This document shows, piece after piece, positions 51,962 to 59,351 of a stretch of DNA of 64,000 nucleotides (the first letter of the stretch is position 1; each line of letters opens with the position of its first letter). This DNA is from an uncultured Sutterella sp. (GTDB lineage: Bacteria > Pseudomonadota > Gammaproteobacteria > Burkholderiales > Burkholderiaceae_F). Below the pieces are notes generated by a model, which searched no databases, was not told the origin of the DNA, and saw nothing but the letters and a program-made list of their open reading frames with translations. The translations under genes were made by a program, and so were the position numbers. The stretch lies in NCBI GenBank assembly GCA_900545335.1, contig UQYP01000001.1:124001-188000 (forward strand). Direction: 5' to 3'.

Positions 51962-53035
51962 ATGACCATGAGACCGAATAATGATACTTTTTTAAAGGCA
52001 CTTTTGCGAGAAAAATGCGATTTTACGCCCGTATGGTTAATGAGGCAGGCCGGACGGTATTTGGCTGAATATAACGAGACGCGCTCCAAAGCGGGCAGTT
52101 TTCTCAAATTGGCTCAATCACCTGCCTTGGCCTGCGAGGTAACACTGCAGCCGGTGGAACGCTTCAATCTGGATGCGGCGATTTTGTTTTCCGACATTTT
52201 GACCGTTCCCGATGCAATGGGACTGGACTTGTCGTTTAAGGCCGGAGAAGGTCCCAAATTTGCCAAACCTGTCCGCACAGAGGACGATGTGGCCTCTCTG
52301 AGAGTGCCTGACATTGAGAGAAAGCTTCGTTATGTCACAGATGCTGTCAGCGAAATCCGTCGGGCTTTAAATAACTCTGTACCTTTGATCGGTTTTTCAG
52401 GCAGTCCGTTTACTCTTGCCTGTTACATGGTTGAAGGCGGTTCAAGCAAAGACTATCGAACGATTAAAACGATGATGTATACACGGCCGGACTTGTTGCA
52501 CCGCATCTTGTCCGTTAATGCCCAAAGCGTCACAGAGTATTTAAATGCCCAAATTCAGGCAGGAGCTCAGGCTGTGCAGATTTTTGATACCTGGGGCGGG
52601 ACTTTGTCTGAACCGGCTTTCCGAGAGTTTTCCTTGGCGTACATGCAAAAGATTATTGATGGGTTAATCAAAAATTATGACGGTGAACGTATCCCTGTGA
52701 TTGTCTTCACAAAAGGAGGCGGTCAATGGTTGGAGTCAATAGCCAGCTGCGGGACAGACGCCGTCGGTTTGGACTGGACAAGTAACTTGGCGAAGGCAAG
52801 AAAGCAGACTCAGGATAAAGTGGCGCTGCAGGGCAATCTCGATCCTATGGTTCTTTTTGGCTCTGAGGATCTAATTCGCCAGGAAGTCCGTCGGGTCATT
52901 GACGATTTCGGCCCTGTTGCCAACGGCGGCCATGTATTTAATCTTGGGCATGGGATTAATCAATTTACCCCGCCGGAATCGGTCGGTATTTTGGTCGATG
53001 AAGTCCACCGCTATAGCGCGTCGTTTCATCGATAA
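51962..53035 (+). CDS. hemE: Uroporphyrinogen decarboxylase
   Basis: Decarboxylates uroporphyrinogen III to coproporphyrinogen III in heme synthesis; 357 residues. The signature PVWLMRQAGRYLAEY (about 25-39, with the substrate-binding arginine), DAAILFSDILTVPDAMG (about 72-88, with the catalytic aspartate), GFSGSPFTLACYMVEGG and the closing FNLGHGINQFTPPESV are present. ATG at 51962 has GGAA five bases upstream; a GTG at 51941 would overlap the divergent gene. A DnaA-box-rich gap follows. Confidence 0.95.
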   Translation: MTMRPNNDTFLKALLREKCDFTPVWLMRQAGRYLAEYNETRSKAGSFLKLAQSPALACEVTLQPVERFNLDAAILFSDILTVPDAMGLDLSFKAGEGPKFAKPVRTEDDVASLRVPDIERKLRYVTDAVSEIRRALNNSVPLIGFSGSPFTLACYMVEGGSSKDYRTIKTMMYTRPDLLHRILSVNAQSVTEYLNAQIQAGAQAVQIFDTWGGTLSEPAFREFSLAYMQKIIDGLIKNYDGERIPVIVFTKGGGQWLESIASCGTDAVGLDWTSNLAKARKQTQDKVALQGNLDPMVLFGSEDLIRQEVRRVIDDFGPVANGGHVFNLGHGINQFTPPESVGILVDEVHRYSASFHR

Positions 53036-53401
53036 TATGCTTGTCCCCAAAGTTATCCACAAAAATGGTGAATATTGAAAAACCTTTGAAAATTAGATGG
53101 TTACAGAAATATGACAAATTTAACTATTTGATTTAAAAGGAAAAATGATAAAATCCTCTGATTTCAGTGCCTTATCCTGCAATCAGAGGGTTTTGCTTAA
53201 AAAGTAGACAACAGCTGAATTATCCACAAAGTTATCCACATTAATGCACAAAAAAATCCTAATTGGTTGAAAATAATAGAAATTCGCTGGTTTAAGTTTT
53301 GCACAGGATCAAATCAGGAGATTTGATTGAAAATGTAATCGTTTTTTCAATCGGAGTAATGGCTCCTATACAATGAGCAACGGATTTCTCAGAGACTTTA
53401 A
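53036..53401. other. hemE-priA intergenic region with three perfect DnaA boxes
   Basis: A 366-base AT-rich gap without a gene. Perfect TTATCCACA boxes lie at 53053-53061, 53220-53228 and 53232-53240; the last two form a tandem with a three-base spacer (AAG). The region shares an exact 18-base word (53121-53138) and, inverted, a 15-base word (53291-53305) with the DnaA-box region at 26.8-27.3 kb. It also carries a large hairpin and must contain the priA promoter. Confidence 0.75.
53150..53194 (+). terminator. Large hairpin after hemE
   Basis: AAAATCCTCTGATT (53150-53163) pairs with AATCAGAGGGTTTT (53181-53194), 14 pairs including one G-T, around a 17-base loop; TTTT ends the right arm. It may terminate hemE or organise the DnaA-box region. 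Confidence 0.55.
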
Positions 53402-55432
53402 ATGTCAGAAACGCCCCCTTTTGTCAGTGTAGTGTTGGATGTCCCATCGCTTCCGGCATTAACCTATCGGGTACCCGAAGGTATGATTGCCCGGATTGGA
53501 GATCGGTGCCTTGTGCCCCTTGGCCGCCGCCAGGAGGTGGGTATTATTGTTGCTTTACATAATCAGACTGATATTGCGGAAAATAAGCAAAAATCTTTGA
53601 TTCGTCTTTTTGATGAAACGGATCCATTGAGTGATACGTGGTTAAAGCTCACTAAATTTGCATCGGATTATTATCAACATAGCTGGGGCGAAGTAGCGAT
53701 CGCCTCCTTACCTACTTTTTTCCGAAGTAAACCCGGGGTACGGTACCGGCAATCTTTAGATCGGTTGAGAAAGCCCTATAAAGTAAAAAAAACAGAGCCC
53801 AATAATGCTTGGCTTAAGCTCAATGAAGAGCAACAAGTGGCTGTTGACGCTGTTGATAGTGCCCAAGGGTTTTCTCCTTTTGTTCTTTATGGTGTCACCG
53901 GCAGCGGTAAAACTGAGGCGTATTTAAAGATGATGGCCGATCTTTTTATTCGTAAGCCTCAGGCGCAGGTACTTTTTTTAGTGCCTGAAATAAATCTGAC
54001 TCCTCAGCTTGAAGAAAGAGTAAGAAGCCACTTCCCCGACAGAAGTGTCGCATCATTGCACTCCGGTCTAGCCAACGGTGAGCGCGCTAAAGCGTGGTTA
54101 GCTGGAAAAGAAAAGCGTATCCAGATACTAATCGGTACCCGAATGGCAATATTTGCTGACTTGCCGGATCTTGCCATGATTGTGGTTGATGAGGAGCATG
54201 ATCTGTCGTACAAGGCCGGAGACGGCATTAGGTATTCAGCCAGAGATTTGGCTGTGAAATTGGCTCAGCTTCGGCAAATTCCGGTTGTTTTAGGATCAGC
54301 CACGCCATCACTGGAAACATGGAGCAGAGTAAAAAGCGGACATTACAGCTTATTGAGTTTAACCAAAAGAGCTGTGCCGGGGGCAGTCCTGCCTAGCCTG
54401 ACAGTCATTAATCCAAAAGATAAAAAGTTGGTCAAAGGACTGGCTCCGGAAGTAATAGATGCCATCAGTGAGACCCTGGAGAAAAAAGAGCAGGTGATTA
54501 TTTTCCTCAATCGCCGAGGATATGCTCCTGTTTTAACCTGTCCGAGTTGCGGCTGGCTTTCAAAATGTCCTCATTGTTCAACTTATGCTGTTTATCATAA
54601 GTTTCACGGGAAACTGATATGCCATCATTGCGGTTGGTCAACGCCGGTTTATAAGAGATGCCCGGACTGCGGCAACGTGGATTTAATTCCGATGGGAGCC
54701 GGTACTCAACGCATTGAGGAAACACTGGGACAATTGTGGCCTCAGGCAAGAGTATTGCGTATTGATCGTGATACAACACAGCGCAAAAACGCCGCTAAAG
54801 AAGCTTTCGAGGCGGTTCACAGCGGTGAAGTCGATATATTGGTCGGCACACAGATGGTGGCAAAAGGGCATGATTTTCAAAATGTTTCGCTCGTTGTTGT
54901 TCTCAATATTGACGCTCAGCTCGTGAGCGCCAATCCCAGAAGTGAGGAAAGAGCCTTTGCTAATTTAATGCAGGTTGCGGGCCGTGCCGGACGGTTCGGA
55001 CTGCCGGCAAGGATGATTGTTCAGAGTCGGTTCGGTGACAGAGAAATCTTTGCCGCATTGGCTGAGCAAAATTACAATCGCTTTGCTGACTACCTGTTGC
55101 AGGTCAGACAGGCAGAAAACAGTGTGCCCTTTGTTTGTCAGGCACTTTTAATGGCCGATGATGCCAATATTAATAAGGCACTGGAGTTTTTGACTTCAGC
55201 GATGCAAATCGGTCTGCAGATACTTGAGTCAGAGAATAATCATTCGGTTGTGATCTATGACCCCATTCCGATGGCTCTCATGAAAGTGGCCGATAAGGAA
55301 CGTGCTCAATTGCTTATTGAAGCAGCTTCCCGTCAAGTCATGGGACGGTTTTTGCGTCAGTGGTATCAAAAGCTTTGTTTGCTGCCCGGTTCTGTGCACT
55401 GGACGATGGATGTCGATCCGATGGATGTTTAA
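53402..55432 (+). CDS. priA: Primosomal protein N' (replication restart helicase PriA)
   Basis: Helicase that reloads DnaB at collapsed forks; 676 residues (E. coli 732). N-terminal DNA-binding domain (about 1-110; PALTYRVPEG, GDRCLVPLGRR), helicase core with Walker A GVTGSGKTEAYL (about 161-172), Walker B VDEEHD (about 261-266), LGSATPSLETW, and eight zinc-binding cysteines in the CPSCGWLSKCPHC ... CHHCGW ... CPDCGN array (about 380-423). QVAGRAGR is motif VI. Its start directly follows the DnaA-box-rich gap, which may tie its expression to DnaA. Confidence 0.95.
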   Translation: MSETPPFVSVVLDVPSLPALTYRVPEGMIARIGDRCLVPLGRRQEVGIIVALHNQTDIAENKQKSLIRLFDETDPLSDTWLKLTKFASDYYQHSWGEVAIASLPTFFRSKPGVRYRQSLDRLRKPYKVKKTEPNNAWLKLNEEQQVAVDAVDSAQGFSPFVLYGVTGSGKTEAYLKMMADLFIRKPQAQVLFLVPEINLTPQLEERVRSHFPDRSVASLHSGLANGERAKAWLAGKEKRIQILIGTRMAIFADLPDLAMIVVDEEHDLSYKAGDGIRYSARDLAVKLAQLRQIPVVLGSATPSLETWSRVKSGHYSLLSLTKRAVPGAVLPSLTVINPKDKKLVKGLAPEVIDAISETLEKKEQVIIFLNRRGYAPVLTCPSCGWLSKCPHCSTYAVYHKFHGKLICHHCGWSTPVYKRCPDCGNVDLIPMGAGTQRIEETLGQLWPQARVLRIDRDTTQRKNAAKEAFEAVHSGEVDILVGTQMVAKGHDFQNVSLVVVLNIDAQLVSANPRSEERAFANLMQVAGRAGRFGLPARMIVQSRFGDREIFAALAEQNYNRFADYLLQVRQAENSVPFVCQALLMADDANINKALEFLTSAMQIGLQILESENNHSVVIYDPIPMALMKVADKERAQLLIEAASRQVMGRFLRQWYQKLCLLPGSVHWTMDVDPMDV

Positions 55433-55525
55433 TATTACCGAGAAAGCTTGAATGAGTTACGAGGCTAACTATTGGTTTTGAAACACTTCTTAACCCAAAA
55501 GACGATAGTTTTTTAAAAAGTTCTT

Positions 55526-55531
55526 TATAAT
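55526..55531 (+). promoter_or_regulatory. -10 box of the tRNA-Arg gene
   Basis: A perfect TATAAT lies 11 bases before the tRNA 5' end, the expected distance for a short leader. No convincing -35 box is seen 16-18 bases upstream. Confidence 0.5.
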
Positions 55532-55542
55532 CATCAGTCCCT

Positions 55543-55617
55543 GCCTCCGTGGTGAAGTGGATATCATGCGACCCTCCGAAGGTCGCGTCACAGGTTCGAT
55601 TCCTGTCGGAGGTACCA
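55543..55617 (+). tRNA. tRNA-Arg (anticodon CCG)
   Basis: A 75-base cloverleaf with encoded CCA. Acceptor GCCTCCG pairs with CGGAGGT (one G-T); D stem GTGA/TCAT; anticodon stem CGACC/GGTCG with loop CTCCGAA, giving anticodon CCG; T stem ACAGG/CCTGT with loop TTCGATT; discriminator A. It reads the arginine codon CGG. The gene lies alone between priA and the DUF971 gene. Confidence 0.93.
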
Positions 55618-55641
55618 TCCAATCAATTCGGCACAAAGACC

Positions 55642-56049
55642 ATGTTGGTCCCTATAGATATCGCATATCATCGTCAGTCCAGACAGCTTGAACTCATCTA
55701 CGAAAACGCAAAGAGCTTTTTGTTGCCGGCGGAATTTTTGCGGGTATTGAGCCCATCGGCCGAGGTTCGCGGTCATACGCCTGATCAAGCTCAGTTACCG
55801 GTTGGAAAGCGTGATGTTTCTATTGTGGGAATTGAACCCGTTGGTCTTTATGCATTAAAAATAATTTTTTCGGATGGTCATGACTCGGGATTGTACGATT
55901 GGGACTATCTGTATCAGTTGGCTACCGACAAAGACAGGCTCTGGCAGCAATATCTGAAACAACTACAGGAGCTTGGAGCCAGCCGCGATCCGAATGATCC
56001 GCAAAATGAATCTTTTAAACCGCTAAAACAAAAAACTTGCCACCATTAA
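55642..56049 (+). CDS. DUF971 (gamma-butyrobetaine hydroxylase-like N-terminal) protein
   Basis: A 135-residue protein consisting of the small DUF971 domain, which in larger enzymes sits before a dioxygenase domain. IAYHRQSRQLELIYENAKSFLLPAEFLRVLSPSAEVRGH (about 6-44), VGLYALKIIFSDGHDSGLYDWDYLYQL (about 71-97) fit the family. ATG at 55642 is chosen because homology starts there; the frame is open back into the tRNA gene. In betaproteobacteria this gene stands just before ubiE, as here (one base apart). Function unknown. Confidence 0.87.
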   Translation: MLVPIDIAYHRQSRQLELIYENAKSFLLPAEFLRVLSPSAEVRGHTPDQAQLPVGKRDVSIVGIEPVGLYALKIIFSDGHDSGLYDWDYLYQLATDKDRLWQQYLKQLQELGASRDPNDPQNESFKPLKQKTCHH

Positions 56050-56050
56050 T

Positions 56051-56806
56051 ATGCAGCAGGATAACCATAAACATGAAACCGATTTCGGTTTCAAGCGAGT
56101 TGCTGAAGAAGATAAGGCCAGACAGGTCAGGGAAGTGTTTGACTCTGTTGCGCCCAAATATGATTTGATGAATGATGTACTTTCATTCGGCATGCATCGT
56201 CTTTGGAAAAGATATGCCATTTATAAGGCTGATGTCGCCCGAGGAATGAAAGTGTTGGATTTGGCTGCCGGAACGGCAGACCTGTCCCTTCAGTTCGCAC
56301 AAAAAGTGGGGCGTGACGGAGAGGTTTGGCCCACAGATATCAACCGCTCGATGCTTACGATTGGTGCCCGTCGTATGCGAGAGGCCGGCTTTAATATGCC
56401 CGTTGTGCAGTGTGACTGTGAAAAACTCCCCTTTGCTGACGACACCTTTCACGTGGTGATGGTGAGTTTCGGGCTGCGAAATATGACTCACAAGGATAAG
56501 GCACTGAGCGAAATGTGCCGGGTTTGCCGTCCGGGCGGTAAAGTGATGGTCCTGGAGTTTTCAAAAGTCAACAGACTTCTGGCACCCTTTTATGATTTTT
56601 ATTCATTTCATTTAATGCCTTGGCTCGGCGGAAAAATTTCCGGTGACAGTGAAAGCTACCGCTATTTACCGGAGTCTATTCGTATGCATCCGAGCCAGCC
56701 GGTCTTGGCTGAAATGATGCGCACCGCAGGGCTTGCTGATGTTCATTGGCATAATTTGACCTTTGGGGTCTGTGCTTTACACATCGGTCAAAAACCTTTG
56801 AAATAA
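56051..56806 (+). CDS. ubiE: Demethylmenaquinone / 2-methoxy-6-polyprenyl-1,4-benzoquinol methyltransferase
   Basis: SAM-dependent C-methyltransferase of quinone synthesis; 251 residues. Signatures are VFDSVAPKYDLMNDVLSFGMHRLWKR (about 32-57), the SAM loop VLDLAAGTADLSLQFA (about 69-84) and FGLRNMTHKDKALSEMCRVCRPGGKVMVLEFS (about 138-169). With menA in the same window, menaquinone is at least one of its products; whether ubiquinone is also made cannot be told here. Start lies one base after the DUF971 stop. Confidence 0.94.
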   Translation: MQQDNHKHETDFGFKRVAEEDKARQVREVFDSVAPKYDLMNDVLSFGMHRLWKRYAIYKADVARGMKVLDLAAGTADLSLQFAQKVGRDGEVWPTDINRSMLTIGARRMREAGFNMPVVQCDCEKLPFADDTFHVVMVSFGLRNMTHKDKALSEMCRVCRPGGKVMVLEFSKVNRLLAPFYDFYSFHLMPWLGGKISGDSESYRYLPESIRMHPSQPVLAEMMRTAGLADVHWHNLTFGVCALHIGQKPLK

Positions 56807-56874
56807 TTAACAGTAAAAGATTTTCCCTCTTAATCCGAAGAGGTTATCAATTCGGGAACTTTGGAGTTTATCCT

Positions 56875-57846
56875 ATGAAAAAATGGATTGCGATTTTGGC
56901 AATTGGTTTGACAATGATGTCTTTGTCGGTATCGGCTGATGCGGCAAGACGTTTCGGCGGCGGCATGAGTTTCGGCCGTTCTGCTCCGACTCTGCAGCAT
57001 AAGGCTACACCGGCTCCGGCCACAGGTTTACATCAGCAAAAGGCCAATCCCTCTCAGCAGCAGCGTCAGCAACAAGCCGCTCCCAGTCAGCAGCCTCGTA
57101 CCCCTCAGGCGGCTCCCAGCCCCATGCGCGGTATGTTGATGGGTTTGGCCGCTGCTTTGGGCATTACGGCTTTAGCTCATGCTTTGGGTTTGGGTGAAGG
57201 TTTTGCTCAGTTCCTGATGGTTGCTTTGATGGCATTGGCAGCCTTCTATATTGTGCGTTTGCTTTTAGGATTGTTCCTCGTGAAACGTCGTCCTGCCGGG
57301 ATGCCTGGCGGTCAAAATTCTGATGACCGTCAGGACACTATGCGGACAAGCTACGACTATGCTCAGCCCAAACAGACTCAAACCGCACAAACGGCTTTCA
57401 GTTCTGCTTCTCCGATGGCAGGCAGTGTTTTGGATGAACTGAATAATCCGAGCTCGGCCAAAAAGGTTGATTTACCGGCCGATTTCGATGTGGAAGGCTT
57501 TTTGAAGGTTGCAGAAGATAATTTTGCTTTGATGCAAAAGGCTTGGGATACGGGTAATGTCACTTCTATTTCGGATTTCACCAGTGATGAAGTTTTCCGT
57601 ACCGTTACACATCAGCTGCGCGAGCGCGGCGCTCAAAACTACGAAACGGAAATTGTGACTTTGAAATCCGATTTCAGAGGCATCGTTCGTGAAGGCGATG
57701 AGTATTTGGTGGGCGTTCATTTCGACGGTACGCTCAATGTCAGCGGAGAAGCCGAACGGGTTGATGAAACCTGGATTTTGGTTAAACCTGTCAATGGCAA
57801 TTCCGGCTGGCTTTTGGCCGGTATCCATCAGGACTCACCCCAATAA
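56875..57846 (+). CDS. Tim44-like domain membrane protein
   Basis: A 323-residue protein with a signal peptide or N-terminal anchor (residues 3-23, probable cleavage at ADA), a GGG/FG-rich and then Gln/Pro/Ala-rich low-complexity stretch (about 26-82), one or two membrane helices (about 87-105 and 112-135) and a C-terminal Tim44-like domain (about 205-320; FDVEGFLKVAEDNFALMQKAWDTGN). Such proteins are common after ubiE in betaproteobacteria; their role is unclear. A terminator follows. Confidence 0.82.
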   Translation: MKKWIAILAIGLTMMSLSVSADAARRFGGGMSFGRSAPTLQHKATPAPATGLHQQKANPSQQQRQQQAAPSQQPRTPQAAPSPMRGMLMGLAAALGITALAHALGLGEGFAQFLMVALMALAAFYIVRLLLGLFLVKRRPAGMPGGQNSDDRQDTMRTSYDYAQPKQTQTAQTAFSSASPMAGSVLDELNNPSSAKKVDLPADFDVEGFLKVAEDNFALMQKAWDTGNVTSISDFTSDEVFRTVTHQLRERGAQNYETEIVTLKSDFRGIVREGDEYLVGVHFDGTLNVSGEAERVDETWILVKPVNGNSGWLLAGIHQDSPQ

Positions 57847-57865
57847 ATTGAATTCGCCGCAAAAC

Positions 57866-57898
57866 AAGGGTCGCGTTAAAAGTGCGGCCCTTTTTGTT
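57866..57898 (+). terminator. Intrinsic terminator after the Tim44-like gene
   Basis: AAGGGTCGC (57866-57874) pairs with GCGGCCCTT (57884-57892), with one T-G pair, a nine-base loop and a following TTTGTTT. Confidence 0.8.
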
Positions 57899-57981
57899 TC
57901 AGGCCATTTCTGTCTCTAAGTCAGCTGAATGAATCGGGTAGAATACGATTAACTGACGTATATCCACAGTTAAGTCGTCTT

Positions 57982-59340
57982 ATGAATATTGTTATCCTTG
58001 CCGCCGGCATGGGTAAGCGGATGCGCTCGCGCTTACCTAAGGTTCTCCAACCGATTGCCGATAAACCCATGCTTGAGCACGTCATTGAAAAAGCCCGACT
58101 TTTAGGATCCGATCATCGATTAATCGTTGTGATCGGTCATGGTGCCGAAGCGGTGAAGTCCTATTTTGAAAAAGATAAGACAATTACCTTTGCTCTGCAG
58201 GCTGAGCAATTGGGAACAGGCCATGCCTTACTTCAGGCCCTGCCTTACTGCGATCAGAATCAACCCACCTTGGTGCTTTTAGGCGATGTGCCGCTGATTC
58301 GCCCGCAAACCCTCAAGAATTTAATTCAGGCGGCCGGCAATGATGTAGGTCTTTTGACCGTTTGCCTGGATGATCCTAAAGGCTACGGCCGCATTGTGCG
58401 CGAGAACGGAAAGGTCTGCGCTATTGTAGAAGAAAAGGATGCAACGCAAGCACAGCGCGAGATCAGGGAAGTCAATACCGGCATTATGGTTTTACCGACT
58501 CGTTATTTGGACTCTTGGCTCAACGAGCTGGGTAATCAGAATGCTCAGGGTGAATACTATCTCACGGACGTAATTGCGCGGGCCGTGTCTGAAGGTATTC
58601 ATGTGAATTCCGCCTTGGCTGAAAGTGAAACGGAAGTGCAGGGCGTTAACAATAAAGTTCAGCTGGCAGCGCTCGAGCGGGCTTATCAGACAGAGAAAGC
58701 TTTGCAGCTGATGAATGACGGAGTGACCGTTATTGATCCGGCAAGAATTGATATTCGGGGTGAGCTCATTTGCGGCAAAGATGTCACGATTGATGTCGGA
58801 TGCATTTTCAGCGGCAAAGTCATCTTAGGTGACGGCGTGAGAGTCGGTGCTTATTGCGTACTCAAGGATGTTGAAATTGGCAATGAGACTGAAGTTTTGC
58901 CGTTCTGCCACTTCGATGGAGCTCGTGTGGGTGAAAATGCCCGTTTAGGTCCGTACAGCCGTTTGCGTCCCGGCACGACCTTGGCAGATCAAACCCATAT
59001 CGGTAATTTCGTTGAAATTAAAAAATCTGTTATCGGTTTAGGCAGTAAAGTCAATCACCTCTCTTACATCGGCGATACGGATATGGGAGCTCGGGTTAAC
59101 ATCGGTGCGGGAACCATAACCTGTAATTACGACGGTGTGAATAAGTTCAGAACCACCATTATGGATGATGCTTTTATCGGTTCGGATACCCAGCTTGTGG
59201 CTCCGGTCACCGTGGGTCAGGGCGCAACCCTTGGTGCGGGTACAACACTGACGAAAAATGCTCCGGACGGTGAATTGACTTTAGCCAGAGCACGCCAGGT
59301 AACGATTAAAGGTTGGAAACGTCCAACGAAAAAAGAATAA
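57982..59340 (+). CDS. glmU: Bifunctional UDP-GlcNAc pyrophosphorylase / GlcN-1-P acetyltransferase
   Basis: Makes UDP-GlcNAc, the precursor of peptidoglycan and lipid A; 452 residues. The N-terminal uridylyltransferase domain opens LAAGMGKRMRSRLPKVLQPI (residues 6-25) and has the EVNTGIMVL and GEYYLTDVI blocks; the C-terminal half (about 250-445) is a left-handed beta helix with hexapeptide repeats, RPGTTL, NFVEIKKS, and the catalytic GAGTITCNYDG block. glmS follows after 11 bases, giving a glmU-glmS pair that feeds amino-sugar synthesis. Confidence 0.96.
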   Translation: MNIVILAAGMGKRMRSRLPKVLQPIADKPMLEHVIEKARLLGSDHRLIVVIGHGAEAVKSYFEKDKTITFALQAEQLGTGHALLQALPYCDQNQPTLVLLGDVPLIRPQTLKNLIQAAGNDVGLLTVCLDDPKGYGRIVRENGKVCAIVEEKDATQAQREIREVNTGIMVLPTRYLDSWLNELGNQNAQGEYYLTDVIARAVSEGIHVNSALAESETEVQGVNNKVQLAALERAYQTEKALQLMNDGVTVIDPARIDIRGELICGKDVTIDVGCIFSGKVILGDGVRVGAYCVLKDVEIGNETEVLPFCHFDGARVGENARLGPYSRLRPGTTLADQTHIGNFVEIKKSVIGLGSKVNHLSYIGDTDMGARVNIGAGTITCNYDGVNKFRTTIMDDAFIGSDTQLVAPVTVGQGATLGAGTTLTKNAPDGELTLARARQVTIKGWKRPTKKE

Positions 59341-59351
59341 AGGATTTAATT

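Noticed and set aside
54602..54617. parS-like sequence in priA (AGTTTCACGGGAAACT)
   Set aside because: Three mismatches to the consensus, including the central CG step and both ends, inside the zinc-ribbon coding sequence; likely chance.
55467..55514. Weak terminator-like pairing (AACTAT...ATAGTT plus T-run) after priA
   Set aside because: Only six terminal pairs and a short TTGG/CCAA inner helix separated by an unpaired segment; not strong enough to list as a feature.
59341..59351. Possible glmS ribozyme or riboswitch ahead of glmS
   Set aside because: Only 11 bases separate glmU and glmS, leaving no room for the structured leader found in Firmicutes.
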